Source: an uncultured Lachnospira sp.
GTDB taxonomy: Bacteria; Bacillota; Clostridia; Lachnospirales; Lachnospiraceae
Direction of reading: 5' to 3'
NCBI GenBank assembly: GCA_934343805.1
Contig: CAKRIN010000015.1
Span: 1-62,072, forward strand
DNA: 62,072 bases
The position numbers were made by a program, and so were the translations under genes. Under the pieces are notes generated by a model, which saw only the letters and a program-made list of their open reading frames with translations, did not search any database and was not told the DNA's origin. Shown here in pieces: positions 46,740 through 54,446 of the stretch. Position 1 is the first letter of the stretch. Each line of letters starts with the position of its first letter.

Positions 46740-47123
46740 ATGGTTATTGAACTTGATTTTGCGAGCGACACGCCCATATATGTGCAGTTAAGAAATCAGA
46801 TTGTTAAAGGAATCGGCAAGGGAGAACTTAAGGCTGGCGAGAAACTGCCGACTGTCAGACAGCTTGCTTCTGACGCAGGCGTCAATACAATGACCGTCAA
46901 TAAAACTTACCAGATTCTTAAGGCGGAAGGTTTTATTAAAACCGACAGAAGGCTTGGAGCATTTGTCGCCGAGAATATTAATATGGATATTGAATTCAGG
47001 GAAAAGCTTGAATCAGAGCTTGAATTGCTGTCAGCAGAAGCAAGCATTACTGGAATGGATAAGGAAGAATTCTTAAAAATGTGTGAAAACATTTATTCTA
47101 AGATGAATCCCTGCACAATGTAA
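46740..47123 (+). CDS. GntR-family (YtrA type) repressor
   Basis: 127 residues. The winged helix (1-75) has T-P-I-Y-V-Q-L-R-N-Q-I, L-P-T-V-R-Q-L-A and N-T-M-T-V-N-K-T-Y; the short C-terminal part lacks an effector domain, as in YtrA regulators that control ABC or membrane-stress genes. AAAGGAA precedes the ATG. The membrane protein 60 bases later is the probable target. Confidence 0.9.
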   Translation: MVIELDFASDTPIYVQLRNQIVKGIGKGELKAGEKLPTVRQLASDAGVNTMTVNKTYQILKAEGFIKTDRRLGAFVAENINMDIEFREKLESELELLSAEASITGMDKEEFLKMCENIYSKMNPCTM

Positions 47124-47183
47124 CATGCCTGTATTCACACATGCATTAACACGCACAGTCCCACTATACAAGGAGGTTTCCTT

Positions 47184-48587
47184 ATGAAAATTGCAATGTT
47201 TATGCTATTCTTCGTATGCAACATGTTCACAGTCCTGATCATGAGATTTGCATATGAATCCAACTACCGATACAACAATGGAATGCTTATCGGAGTCCAC
47301 ATTCCGGGCGATCATGTTAACGATGACAATGTCACCCGACTTATGACACGCTTTAAGAAAAGCATGAAATATTTTCAGAATATCAATGCAGTACTCTCAA
47401 TAGCCATATGCTTTCTTAATTTTGTGAACATAATCATTTTCGTTATTATGTATACAATCTGGATTCTCGTGTTCGTTTGCGGAATTATGTATATCCAGCT
47501 TTCAGCGCATCGGAAAATGTATCTGTTAAAAGTGCAGAATGGCTGGTTTGTGGAATCCCAGAAACAGAAGGTCTTTATTGATACGCGTGCTTGTGCAAAT
47601 GCAGATGCAACTCCAATCAGCTTCAGATACCACATCATCATAATTGTCGCAGAACTGCTGGCTCTGATTCCATTCTATTCATGGACGGACAGAGCATATT
47701 TTTCAATGATTATTGTATTTGCAATATGTACTGTCATAGTTTCTGTATTCGGACTTGTCTTCCACATTTATATGAACAGACGACAGAATCAGGCATACAG
47801 CCTTAATTCGGACATTAACAACATTGTTAATCTGACTATGAAGAAATACATTGCTTCAGCAATGCTTGTAATGTCACTTCTTAACTTCGTGGCATGGATA
47901 ACATTTGTGTTAATGTGTATTATTCAGGATACTGTTGGTGATTTAAGTTTCTGGATGTACATTATTCTGCAGTTGTTAAGTGGCTGCACGCTCACTGTCA
48001 TTCTTATTCTTGCACGCAACAGAAAGAACGAAATGCTTAAGACTGACACACAGCCGGTATTTGTTGATGATGACGACTACTGGAAGACTGGATTTTACTA
48101 CAATCCTAATGACCCGCACCTTTTCGTACCCGACAGGCTGTGCTCGACCAACTACTCGCTTAACTACGCCCGCACCGGTGCTAAGATATTCACAGGCACA
48201 ATCGCGGCGTTTACCCTTGGATTAATAATATGGACGACTATTGTATTAATTCCATACATTCATGTCACTATCGACATCAGGACTACCGATAGCACTGTAA
48301 ATGTATCTTCATGCGGTTACACAAGCAGGATTAACATTGATGATATTACCGAACTTACACTTATGGATTCACTGCCTGATGACCATTTTTTCAAATATAA
48401 TGGCGGTGCAACCGACAGTTACCTTGTCGGCAAATTCAAAGGAAATACTTATGGCAAATGTAATCTCTACATTTTTAATGATGTGTCTCCTGTGCTTATG
48501 ATAAAAACTTCCGACCAGACTGTGTTTATCAATTCCAAGAAAGATGGTGAAATCGTTAATCTGTATAATAAACTTAAAGGCGAATAA
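47184..48587 (+). CDS. DUF5808-type polytopic membrane protein with PH-like tail
   Basis: 467 residues. About eight membrane helices; a soluble motif D-Y-W-K-T-G-F-Y-Y-N-P-N-D-P-H-L-F-V-P near residue 300 that I associate with DUF5808; then a final membrane helix and a C-terminal ~100-residue beta-rich domain reminiscent of bacterial PH domains. YtrA-family regulators often sit with such envelope proteins. AAGGAGG lies before the ATG. The function is not known to me. Confidence 0.8.
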   Translation: MKIAMFMLFFVCNMFTVLIMRFAYESNYRYNNGMLIGVHIPGDHVNDDNVTRLMTRFKKSMKYFQNINAVLSIAICFLNFVNIIIFVIMYTIWILVFVCGIMYIQLSAHRKMYLLKVQNGWFVESQKQKVFIDTRACANADATPISFRYHIIIIVAELLALIPFYSWTDRAYFSMIIVFAICTVIVSVFGLVFHIYMNRRQNQAYSLNSDINNIVNLTMKKYIASAMLVMSLLNFVAWITFVLMCIIQDTVGDLSFWMYIILQLLSGCTLTVILILARNRKNEMLKTDTQPVFVDDDDYWKTGFYYNPNDPHLFVPDRLCSTNYSLNYARTGAKIFTGTIAAFTLGLIIWTTIVLIPYIHVTIDIRTTDSTVNVSSCGYTSRINIDDITELTLMDSLPDDHFFKYNGGATDSYLVGKFKGNTYGKCNLYIFNDVSPVLMIKTSDQTVFINSKKDGEIVNLYNKLKGE

Positions 48588-48614
48588 TTCCTATATACTA
48601 TTCTTATTTTACAT

Positions 48615-48643
48615 TTGACAACCCCACCCCAAAGTATTATAAA
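48615..48643 (+). promoter_or_regulatory. Promoter of the fluoride-riboswitch transcript
   Basis: TTGACA (48615-48620) and TATAAA (48638-48643) with a 17-base spacer, directly before the aptamer. Confidence 0.75.
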
Positions 48644-48647
48644 TATC

Positions 48648-48742
48648 AAAGGGAATGAAGTACTCCCTTGGGAAACCTAAACTGCTTATTCTAGCTGATG
48701 ACTTCTACGATTTTATGTCGCAGGAAGCATCAGCTTTTTTGC
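48648..48742 (+). promoter_or_regulatory. Fluoride riboswitch (crcB motif) with terminator
   Basis: The aptamer shows GGGAATGAAGTACTCCC (48651-48667), then AAACTGC and the hallmark AGCTGATGACTTCTAC (48692-48707). The expression platform is a terminator: AGCTGATG pairs with CATCAGCT (48728-48735) and is followed by TTTTT. Fluoride binding should keep the antiporter gene on. The aptamer contains a small extra hairpin (TTGGGAAACCTAA). Confidence 0.82.
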
Positions 48743-48791
48743 GTTCATAAATGCATTTGAATCAATTACTACATTTTTAAGGAGGCTTATT

Positions 48792-49997
48792 ATGCTGACA
48801 TCTTTATCACTTATCTTTCTGGTCGGACTCGTGATGGGTGCAATCTGCCAGAAGCTGAAACTTCCAAGAATCATTGGAATGCTTATTACCGGTATTGTTC
48901 TCGGACCTTATGTCCTTGATTTTCTTGACCCTTCAATCCTTTCAATATCGGCCGACCTGCGAAAAATGGCCCTTATCATTATTCTTATCAAAGCCGGTCT
49001 GTCGCTTGACTTAAAAGACCTGAAAAAAGCTGGACGAAGTGCAATTCTCATGTCCTTTGTTCCGGCATCATGCGAAATCATCGGTTATATTCTGCTTGCC
49101 CCTGTAATTCTTGGAATCAACCACGCCGAAGCTGCCGTGATGGGTGCTGTTCTCGCCGCTGTTTCTCCTGCGGTTGTCGTTCCGCGAATGGTAATGCTGA
49201 TTGAGAAACGCTACGGAACTGACAAAGCAATTCCACAGATGATACTGTCTGGCGCTTCATGCGATGACATATTTGTAATAGTGTTATTCACAACATTTTT
49301 AAATGTGGCACAGGGTGGCAAGGCAAATGTTATGGATTTCGTAAATATTCCTGTGTCTATTATACTTGGCATAATTCTTGGCATAGTGACTGGCTTAGGG
49401 TTGTATCTGTTCTTTGAGACAGCATACGCCCGCAGACATACCGTAAGAAACAGCATGAAAGTTATTATTGTGCTTGGCTTCTCTTTCCTTCTTATTGCAA
49501 TTGAGGGCTGGCTTGAGGGCAAAGTATCTGTTTCAGGGCTTCTTGCTGTTGTCGCAATGGCATGTACTCTTAAGTTTAAATGTATTCCTGCCGTATCAGC
49601 CCGTCTGTCCGAAAAATTCGGCAAGCTGTGGCTTGCTGCTGAAGTAATATTGTTTGTGCTTGTCGGCGCGGCTGTCGATATCCGCTACACACTTAAAGCC
49701 GGTCTTCCCGCCTTACTCATGATTCTCGCTGCGCTTGTTTTCAGGGCTGCCGGAGTGCTTCTTTGCACCATAAAGACAAACCTTGCATGGAAGGAACGCC
49801 TTTTCTGCGTAATTGCCTATCTTCCTAAAGCAACCGTACAGGCAGCCATCGGTTCTGTCCCTCTTGCCTCCGGACTCGCCTGCGGTCAGATAGTGCTTTC
49901 CGTAGCTGTACTCGCAATCATAGTAACTGCTCCGCTCGGTGCACTTGGCATTGACAGTACTTATAAGAGGCTGTTGACGGAGGACAAAGCCTACTAA
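48792..49997 (+). CDS. Cation:proton antiporter (CPA family) under fluoride control
   Basis: 401 residues, 11-13 membrane helices and no cytosolic regulatory tail. The DD-type active region is G-A-S-C-D-D-I-F-V-I-V-L-F near residue 157, and the cross-over segment is A-A-V-S-P-A-V-V-V-P near 122. CPA antiporters exchange Na+/K+ for protons. The riboswitch implies a part in fluoride tolerance, for example restoring pH or cations when HF enters. AAGGAGG precedes the ATG. The stop codon TAA is part of a CCTACTAA word beginning the first operator-like array. Confidence 0.85.
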   Translation: MLTSLSLIFLVGLVMGAICQKLKLPRIIGMLITGIVLGPYVLDFLDPSILSISADLRKMALIIILIKAGLSLDLKDLKKAGRSAILMSFVPASCEIIGYILLAPVILGINHAEAAVMGAVLAAVSPAVVVPRMVMLIEKRYGTDKAIPQMILSGASCDDIFVIVLFTTFLNVAQGGKANVMDFVNIPVSIILGIILGIVTGLGLYLFFETAYARRHTVRNSMKVIIVLGFSFLLIAIEGWLEGKVSVSGLLAVVAMACTLKFKCIPAVSARLSEKFGKLWLAAEVILFVLVGAAVDIRYTLKAGLPALLMILAALVFRAAGVLLCTIKTNLAWKERLFCVIAYLPKATVQAAIGSVPLASGLACGQIVLSVAVLAIIVTAPLGALGIDSTYKRLLTEDKAY

Positions 49998-50276
49998 AAG
50001 CCATTATACATTCAATATAGTAGGTCATTTCCGTGATTTATGCGTATACTTTCTGACTCACGACCTACTATATTGTGAAATCAACATATTTTCGTAGGTC
50101 TTTCCCTAGCATTTTACTAAGAACTGTAAGCAATTTGCGAGTGAAATACCTACTAAACATATCTTCATTAATTGATTAGTAGGTCTTGTCATTTACACAA
50201 CTTATAATATTCTCCGCAGAAACGTACTAAATCAATAACTTGCGCTATGTTAGTAGGCTTCATGCACCTACGCATA
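49989..50276. repeat. Array A of inverted TAGTAGGT/ACCTACTA words
   Basis: Four inverted pairs: 50013-50026/50062-50075 (14 of 14), 50094-50099/50148-50153, 50171-50185/50221-50236 and 50245-50257/50266-50276. Left words start at 50018, 50092, 50177 and 50251, spaced 74, 85 and 74, close to whole helical turns. There is no ORF. The array lies between convergent antiporter and sbp2 genes. Confidence 0.75.
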
Positions 50277-50290
50277 GTCAGATTCACACC

Positions 50291-50335
50291 AAAAAGGCCA
50301 CACCCAGCCAGCCCATAGCCAGTTAAGTGTGACCT
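50291..50335 (-). terminator. Terminator of the aprA-to-sbp2 transcript
   Basis: On the minus strand AGGTCACAC pairs with GTGTGGCCT (one mismatch) and is followed by TTTTTGG, 10 bases past the sbp2 stop. Confidence 0.65.
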
Positions 50336-50345
50336 CACATTTTAA

Positions 50346-51398
50346 TTAATCATATATCTTATCAAATATTCCACCATCAGAGAAAAATTTCTGTGTAGCT
50401 GCTTCCCAGCCGCCAAAATATCCGATATCCGCCATGTCAATGTCTTTGACAATCCATTTCCCATCAGCAGGTATTTCCCTGATGTTTCTTGAATCGCCGG
50501 AAGACTCATATTCCTTCTGAATGTCCTTGTTTACAGGGCGGTAAAAATTCTGTGCCTCAAGTCTCTGTGCGTCATCAGTGTACAGGAAAGAAAGATAGGC
50601 GTCTGCCAGTTCCTCAGTCCCATTCATCTGCGTGACCTCGTCAACCTTCGCAACCGTCGGCTGGCACAATACAGACGCAGATGGAACGACAATCTCATAC
50701 TCGCCCGGATATTCCTGTAATGCAAAAAATGCTTCATTTTCCCATGCAATTAGGACATCTCCCTGTCCATTCTCTGCAAATGTGGTAGAAGATCCTCTTG
50801 CACCTGAATCAAGCACTGCCACATTCTTATAAAGCTTAGTAACACTGGCCTGAACCTGCTCATCAGTCTGACCCTGCTTCTTAAAATAATACCACGCTGC
50901 AAGGAAATTCCATCTTGCTCCCCCAGAAGTCTTAGGATTAGGAGTGATAACCTTAACACCATCATTAAGAAGGTCATCCCAGTCCTTAATATTCTTAGGA
51001 TTACCCTTTCTTACAAGAAAGACAATCGTAGAAGTGTAAGGCGAGCTGTCATCAGAATAATCATTGATATATCCGTCATCAATCAGCCCTTCGTCCCTTA
51101 TAACATTAACATCGCCCTCAAGGGCAAGCGTGACAACATCAGCACCAAGACCATTAGCAACCTCAAGCGCCTGCTTTCCAGAACCGCCATGAGACTGGAT
51201 AACCTCAACCTTCTCGCCAGTCTTGTCATACCAATAATCCTCAAAAAGCCTGTTAAACTCCTTATAAAACTCTCTTGTGGCATCATAAGAAACATTAACA
51301 AGTTCCGTCTTCTTCTGCCCACAACCAGAAAGTCCGGTAAAAGCCAGGCTGAAAATCATACCCAAACATATTAACTTTTTTAAAAAATGTGTATTCAT
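50346..51398 (-). CDS. Second sulfate-binding lipoprotein
   Basis: 350 residues, a clear paralog of the protein at 45046 (shared E-V-I-Q-S-H-G-G-S-G-K-Q-A, N-P-K-T-S-G-G-A-R-W-N and Q-P-T-V-A-x-V-D-E-V). The signal peptide ends in lipobox L-S-G-C. It sits downstream of cysN, separated by a 227-base hairpin-rich region, and has no transporter genes of its own, so it would feed CysTWA in trans. ATG 51398 is chosen for the signal peptide; no good Shine-Dalgarno is near it (AGGAG is ~14 bases away). Upstream TTG codons lie inside a hairpin. Confidence 0.88.
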   Translation of the reverse strand: MNTHFLKKLICLGMIFSLAFTGLSGCGQKKTELVNVSYDATREFYKEFNRLFEDYWYDKTGEKVEVIQSHGGSGKQALEVANGLGADVVTLALEGDVNVIRDEGLIDDGYINDYSDDSSPYTSTIVFLVRKGNPKNIKDWDDLLNDGVKVITPNPKTSGGARWNFLAAWYYFKKQGQTDEQVQASVTKLYKNVAVLDSGARGSSTTFAENGQGDVLIAWENEAFFALQEYPGEYEIVVPSASVLCQPTVAKVDEVTQMNGTEELADAYLSFLYTDDAQRLEAQNFYRPVNKDIQKEYESSGDSRNIREIPADGKWIVKDIDMADIGYFGGWEAATQKFFSDGGIFDKIYD

Positions 51399-51437
51399 AA
51401 CTATAGCCCAACTCCTACTCAAATATATTCCAAACCA

Positions 51438-51463
51438 GGCAAAACAGCGAAGCAAGTTTTGCC
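51438..51463. repeat. GCGAAGC-capped hairpin 1
   Basis: The perfect stem GGCAAAAC/GTTTTGCC has loop AGCGAAGCAA, with GCGAAGC at 51447-51453. Confidence 0.7.
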
Positions 51464-51471
51464 AAACTCAA

Positions 51472-51497
51472 GGTAAAGTAGCGAAGCGCCCTTTACC
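51472..51497. repeat. GCGAAGC-capped hairpin 2
   Basis: The stem GGTAAAG/CTTTACC has loop TAGCGAAGCGCC, with GCGAAGC at 51481-51487. It shares the apex but not the stem of the preceding hairpin. Confidence 0.65.
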
Positions 51498-51535
51498 GCC
51501 CGTCTGCCAACACTTCCAACCCTGAAGCCACCCCA

Positions 51536-51630
51536 CGCAGCTGGAAAGAACCCCAGCAGCACTAAACTTATAAAGCAACGCAGGTGCTTTATAAGTTCTA
51601 GTGCAGCGTCCGTTCTTTACCCAGCCTACG
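51536..51630. repeat. Nested palindrome at the cysN 3' end
   Basis: The inner arms are 51559-51577 and 51585-51604 (one bulge). The outer arms are CGCAGCTGGAAAGAAC (51536-51551) and GTTCTTTACCCAGCCTACG (51612-51630), which run into the cysN stop codon. The design parallels the element after luxS. Confidence 0.7.
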
Positions 51631-53215
51631 CATTCTTCTTTATAAACTCAGCCACATCCACAGTAGTGGCATCAATCTCAGACTCCCAGCCTGCAAGCAC
51701 TTCTGCGCCGTCAATCTTAATCTCTGTCGCCTTACTAAGTGCAAGAATAACAACAATACCTGCATTTATAAGATGAGTCACAACATTTGTATAATCCTCG
51801 CCTTCTGCTGGAACATACAGATATACATGCTTGCTGTCAAGAAGAAGCTCCTTTTCAACCTTCTTTAAGAAATCAACATTAATCTTGTCTGAAAGAACTG
51901 TCTCTACAACAACAGGCTTCTGGTTGTTAAGCTCAGCTCTGAAAGCTGCATCAACTTCCTTAACATCATTTGCTGCCTCATTAACTTCACGGACAACACC
52001 ACAAGCACTAGTCATATTAGTAACTCGGTCTATGAGAATAAGCTCGCCCATAGTCTTGTGAAGATTAAATTCATCAACAACAATTACGTCAGCAAGAGAG
52101 ATCTTGCATACTGCAATTTCATTTTTCTTAAGAAGAGTTGCTGGCTTCTCCTCACCTGTATTAACATCAATAGTATTGACAATCTCAGTAACAACGCCTG
52201 GAATAAGTCTTGTTCCAAGCTTTACAAAGAAATTCTTGTTATTAGTAAGAACATCATCATCCATCCAGAGGATAGTAGCTGTAATCTCAGTTGCAAGCTT
52301 TAAGTCAGCGCCTGCTGCAAGAACAGAACCTCTTGAAACATCAACCTCACGGTCTAACTGGATAGTAACAGGCTGTCCGATAGAAGCAGTCTGGGCTTCC
52401 TTGTCACCTACATAGATACTCTTTACATGAACATGTTCATTAGTTGGAAGAGTGATAATCTCGTCACCAACAGATACGCTTCCTGCCTCAATCTGTCCCT
52501 GGAAACCACGGAATTCATGATTTGGACGGCATACTCTCTGAACAGGCATGTAGAAGCCCTTTTCTTCCTCAGTATCATCAACATCAACCTGCTCAAGATA
52601 AGGAAGAAGTGCCTGTCCCTTGTACCAAGGAATATTCTCAGACTTAGTTGTTACATTGTCACCCTCAGTTGCTGAAACAGGGATAACAACTACATCTGCT
52701 AAAGAAAGCTCCTTAGTAAGCTCTGCTATCTGTGCATTTATCTCGTTGAAACGCTCCTCGCTGTAACCAACAAGGTCCATCTTGTTAACTGCAAATACAA
52801 AATGCTTAATTCCCATAAGTGCGCAGATTCTTGCGTGTCTCTTAGTCTGAATAAGCACCCCCTGCTTTGCATCAACAAGGATTACTGCAAGATCTGCAAA
52901 TGAAGCACCAACCGCCATGTTTCTTGTGTACTCCTCATGTCCCGGAGTATCAGCAACGATAAAGCTTCTGTTGTCAGTTGTAAAATATCTGTAAGCAACA
53001 TCAATAGTAATTCCCTGTTCTCTCTCAGCCATAAGACCATCAAGAAGAAGTGAATAATCAATCTTACCTTCACGGCTTCCGACCTTGGAATCAAGCTCTA
53101 ACGCCTTCTCCTGATCGGCATACAATAACTTTGAATCATATAAAATGTGTCCGATAAGTGTAGATTTTCCATCATCAACACTACCGCATGTAATAAATTT
53201 AAGTAAACCTTTCAT
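51626..53215 (-). CDS. cysN: Sulfate adenylyltransferase large subunit CysN with a degenerate C-terminal domain
   Basis: 529 residues. GTPase motifs: G-S-V-D-D-G-K-S-T near 10, D-T-P-G-H-E-E-Y and N-K-M-D-L, followed by translation-factor-like beta-barrels to about 420. It drives ATP sulfurylation of sulfate with CysD. The last ~100 residues exceed E. coli CysN (475 residues) and contain N-V-V-T-H-L-I-N-A-G-I-V-V-I-L-A-L-S, which resembles the APS kinase (CysC) fold, but no P-loop is present. ATG 53215 begins 1 base after cysD and GAGGGG precedes it. Confidence 0.9.
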   Translation of the reverse strand: MKGLLKFITCGSVDDGKSTLIGHILYDSKLLYADQEKALELDSKVGSREGKIDYSLLLDGLMAEREQGITIDVAYRYFTTDNRSFIVADTPGHEEYTRNMAVGASFADLAVILVDAKQGVLIQTKRHARICALMGIKHFVFAVNKMDLVGYSEERFNEINAQIAELTKELSLADVVVIPVSATEGDNVTTKSENIPWYKGQALLPYLEQVDVDDTEEEKGFYMPVQRVCRPNHEFRGFQGQIEAGSVSVGDEIITLPTNEHVHVKSIYVGDKEAQTASIGQPVTIQLDREVDVSRGSVLAAGADLKLATEITATILWMDDDVLTNNKNFFVKLGTRLIPGVVTEIVNTIDVNTGEEKPATLLKKNEIAVCKISLADVIVVDEFNLHKTMGELILIDRVTNMTSACGVVREVNEAANDVKEVDAAFRAELNNQKPVVVETVLSDKINVDFLKKVEKELLLDSKHVYLYVPAEGEDYTNVVTHLINAGIVVILALSKATEIKIDGAEVLAGWESEIDATTVDVAEFIKKNA

Positions 53216-53216
53216 T

Positions 53217-54116
53217 CTAGAAGTACCCCTCTTTCTTTCTTCTTTCCATGCTTCCTGCTTCCTCATGGTCGATAACACGGCTTGTTCTCTCTGACTCAAC
53301 CGCACTTAAAGTCTCCTCGATAATCTCATCAAGAGTTTCTGCGTCTGACTCAACACCACCTGTAAGTGGATAACAGCCAAGAGTTCTGAATCTAACCTTC
53401 TTCATCTGTGGCTTTTCGCCTGGAAGAAGTCTCATTCTGTCATCATCAACCATGATGATATTGCCGTCACGGTATACAACAGGTCTTTCTGCTGCGAAAT
53501 AAAGAGGTACAATATCAATCTTTTCTCTCTGGATGTACTGCCAGATATCCTTCTCAGTCCAGTTAGAAATAGGGAAAACTCTCATGCTCTCGCCCTTGTG
53601 AATCTTAGTGTTGTAAAGCTTCCACATTTCCGGGCGCTGGTTCTTAGGATCCCATGCCTGTGCTGTATTTCTGAAAGAGAAAATTCTCTCCTTAGCTCTC
53701 GATTTCTCCTCGTCTCTTCGTCCTCCGCCAAATGCTGCTGTAAAGCCGTATTTGTTAAGTGCCTGCTTAAGAGCCTGAGTCTTCATAATATCAGTGTAAG
53801 CTGAACCGTGGTCAAATGGATTAATTCCCTGCTTAACACCCTCTTCGTTAGTGTAAGTAAGCATCTCGATTCCAAGCTTCTTCGCTGTATCATCTCTGAA
53901 CTTAATCATTTCCTTGAACTTCCATGTTGTGTCGATGTGAAGAAATGGAAATGGTGGCTTCTCAGGATAGAATGCTTTCATTGCAAGATGAAGCATAACT
54001 GAGCTGTCCTTTCCTATAGAATACAGCATTACCGGCTTTTCGCATTCTGCTGCAACTTCCCTTATAATATATATCGCCTCTGCTTCGAGTGCGTCCAAAT
54101 GTGATAAATTACCCAT
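53217..54116 (-). CDS. cysD: Sulfate adenylyltransferase small subunit CysD
   Basis: 299 residues, PP-loop ATP pyrophosphatase: [12 protein letters not shown] near 33, [25 protein letters not shown] and [13 protein letters not shown]. It makes APS with CysN. It lies 15 bases after aprB. Confidence 0.97.
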   Translation of the reverse strand: MGNLSHLDALEAEAIYIIREVAAECEKPVMLYSIGKDSSVMLHLAMKAFYPEKPPFPFLHIDTTWKFKEMIKFRDDTAKKLGIEMLTYTNEEGVKQGINPFDHGSAYTDIMKTQALKQALNKYGFTAAFGGGRRDEEKSRAKERIFSFRNTAQAWDPKNQRPEMWKLYNTKIHKGESMRVFPISNWTEKDIWQYIQREKIDIVPLYFAAERPVVYRDGNIIMVDDDRMRLLPGEKPQMKKVRFRTLGCYPLTGGVESDAETLDEIIEETLSAVESERTSRVIDHEEAGSMERRKKEGYF

Positions 54117-54131
54117 GATTTTCCTCCATAT

Positions 54132-54446
54132 TTAGTATTTATTAGACTCCTGTCTATTGACCTCAAGCGTCTTAACTGTTCCGTCCGGCGAAGTCACCGT
54201 CCATGTATTGATGCTTCCATTCTGTCTGAATGAAAGAGTACTTCCCTTGCCACCGACATCAGCACCCAGAAAGAAATTAATTGCCTCAAATCTACATTCT
54301 TTAAGACATGATGTACAGCCCCAACAGTCCTTGACATGCTTTATAAATGCTTTTCCATCAGTATCTTTCTTGATAAGGTTGCCTGGACAGGCTTCAACGC
54401 ACTTCCCGCAGCCAACGCATTTTAACTTATTTATCTGAATGCTCAT
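54132..54446 (-). CDS. aprB: APS reductase beta subunit AprB (ferredoxin-like)
   Basis: 104 residues. Two [4Fe-4S] motifs: C-V-G-C-G-K-C-V-E-A-C-P and C-W-G-C-T-S-C-L-K-E-C. The C-terminal tail (60-104) is shorter than in dissimilatory sulfate reducers. It passes electrons to AprA. The start overlaps aprA by 20 nt, with GAGGAGG upstream. Confidence 0.9.
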   Translation of the reverse strand: MSIQINKLKCVGCGKCVEACPGNLIKKDTDGKAFIKHVKDCWGCTSCLKECRFEAINFFLGADVGGKGSTLSFRQNGSINTWTVTSPDGTVKTLEVNRQESNKY

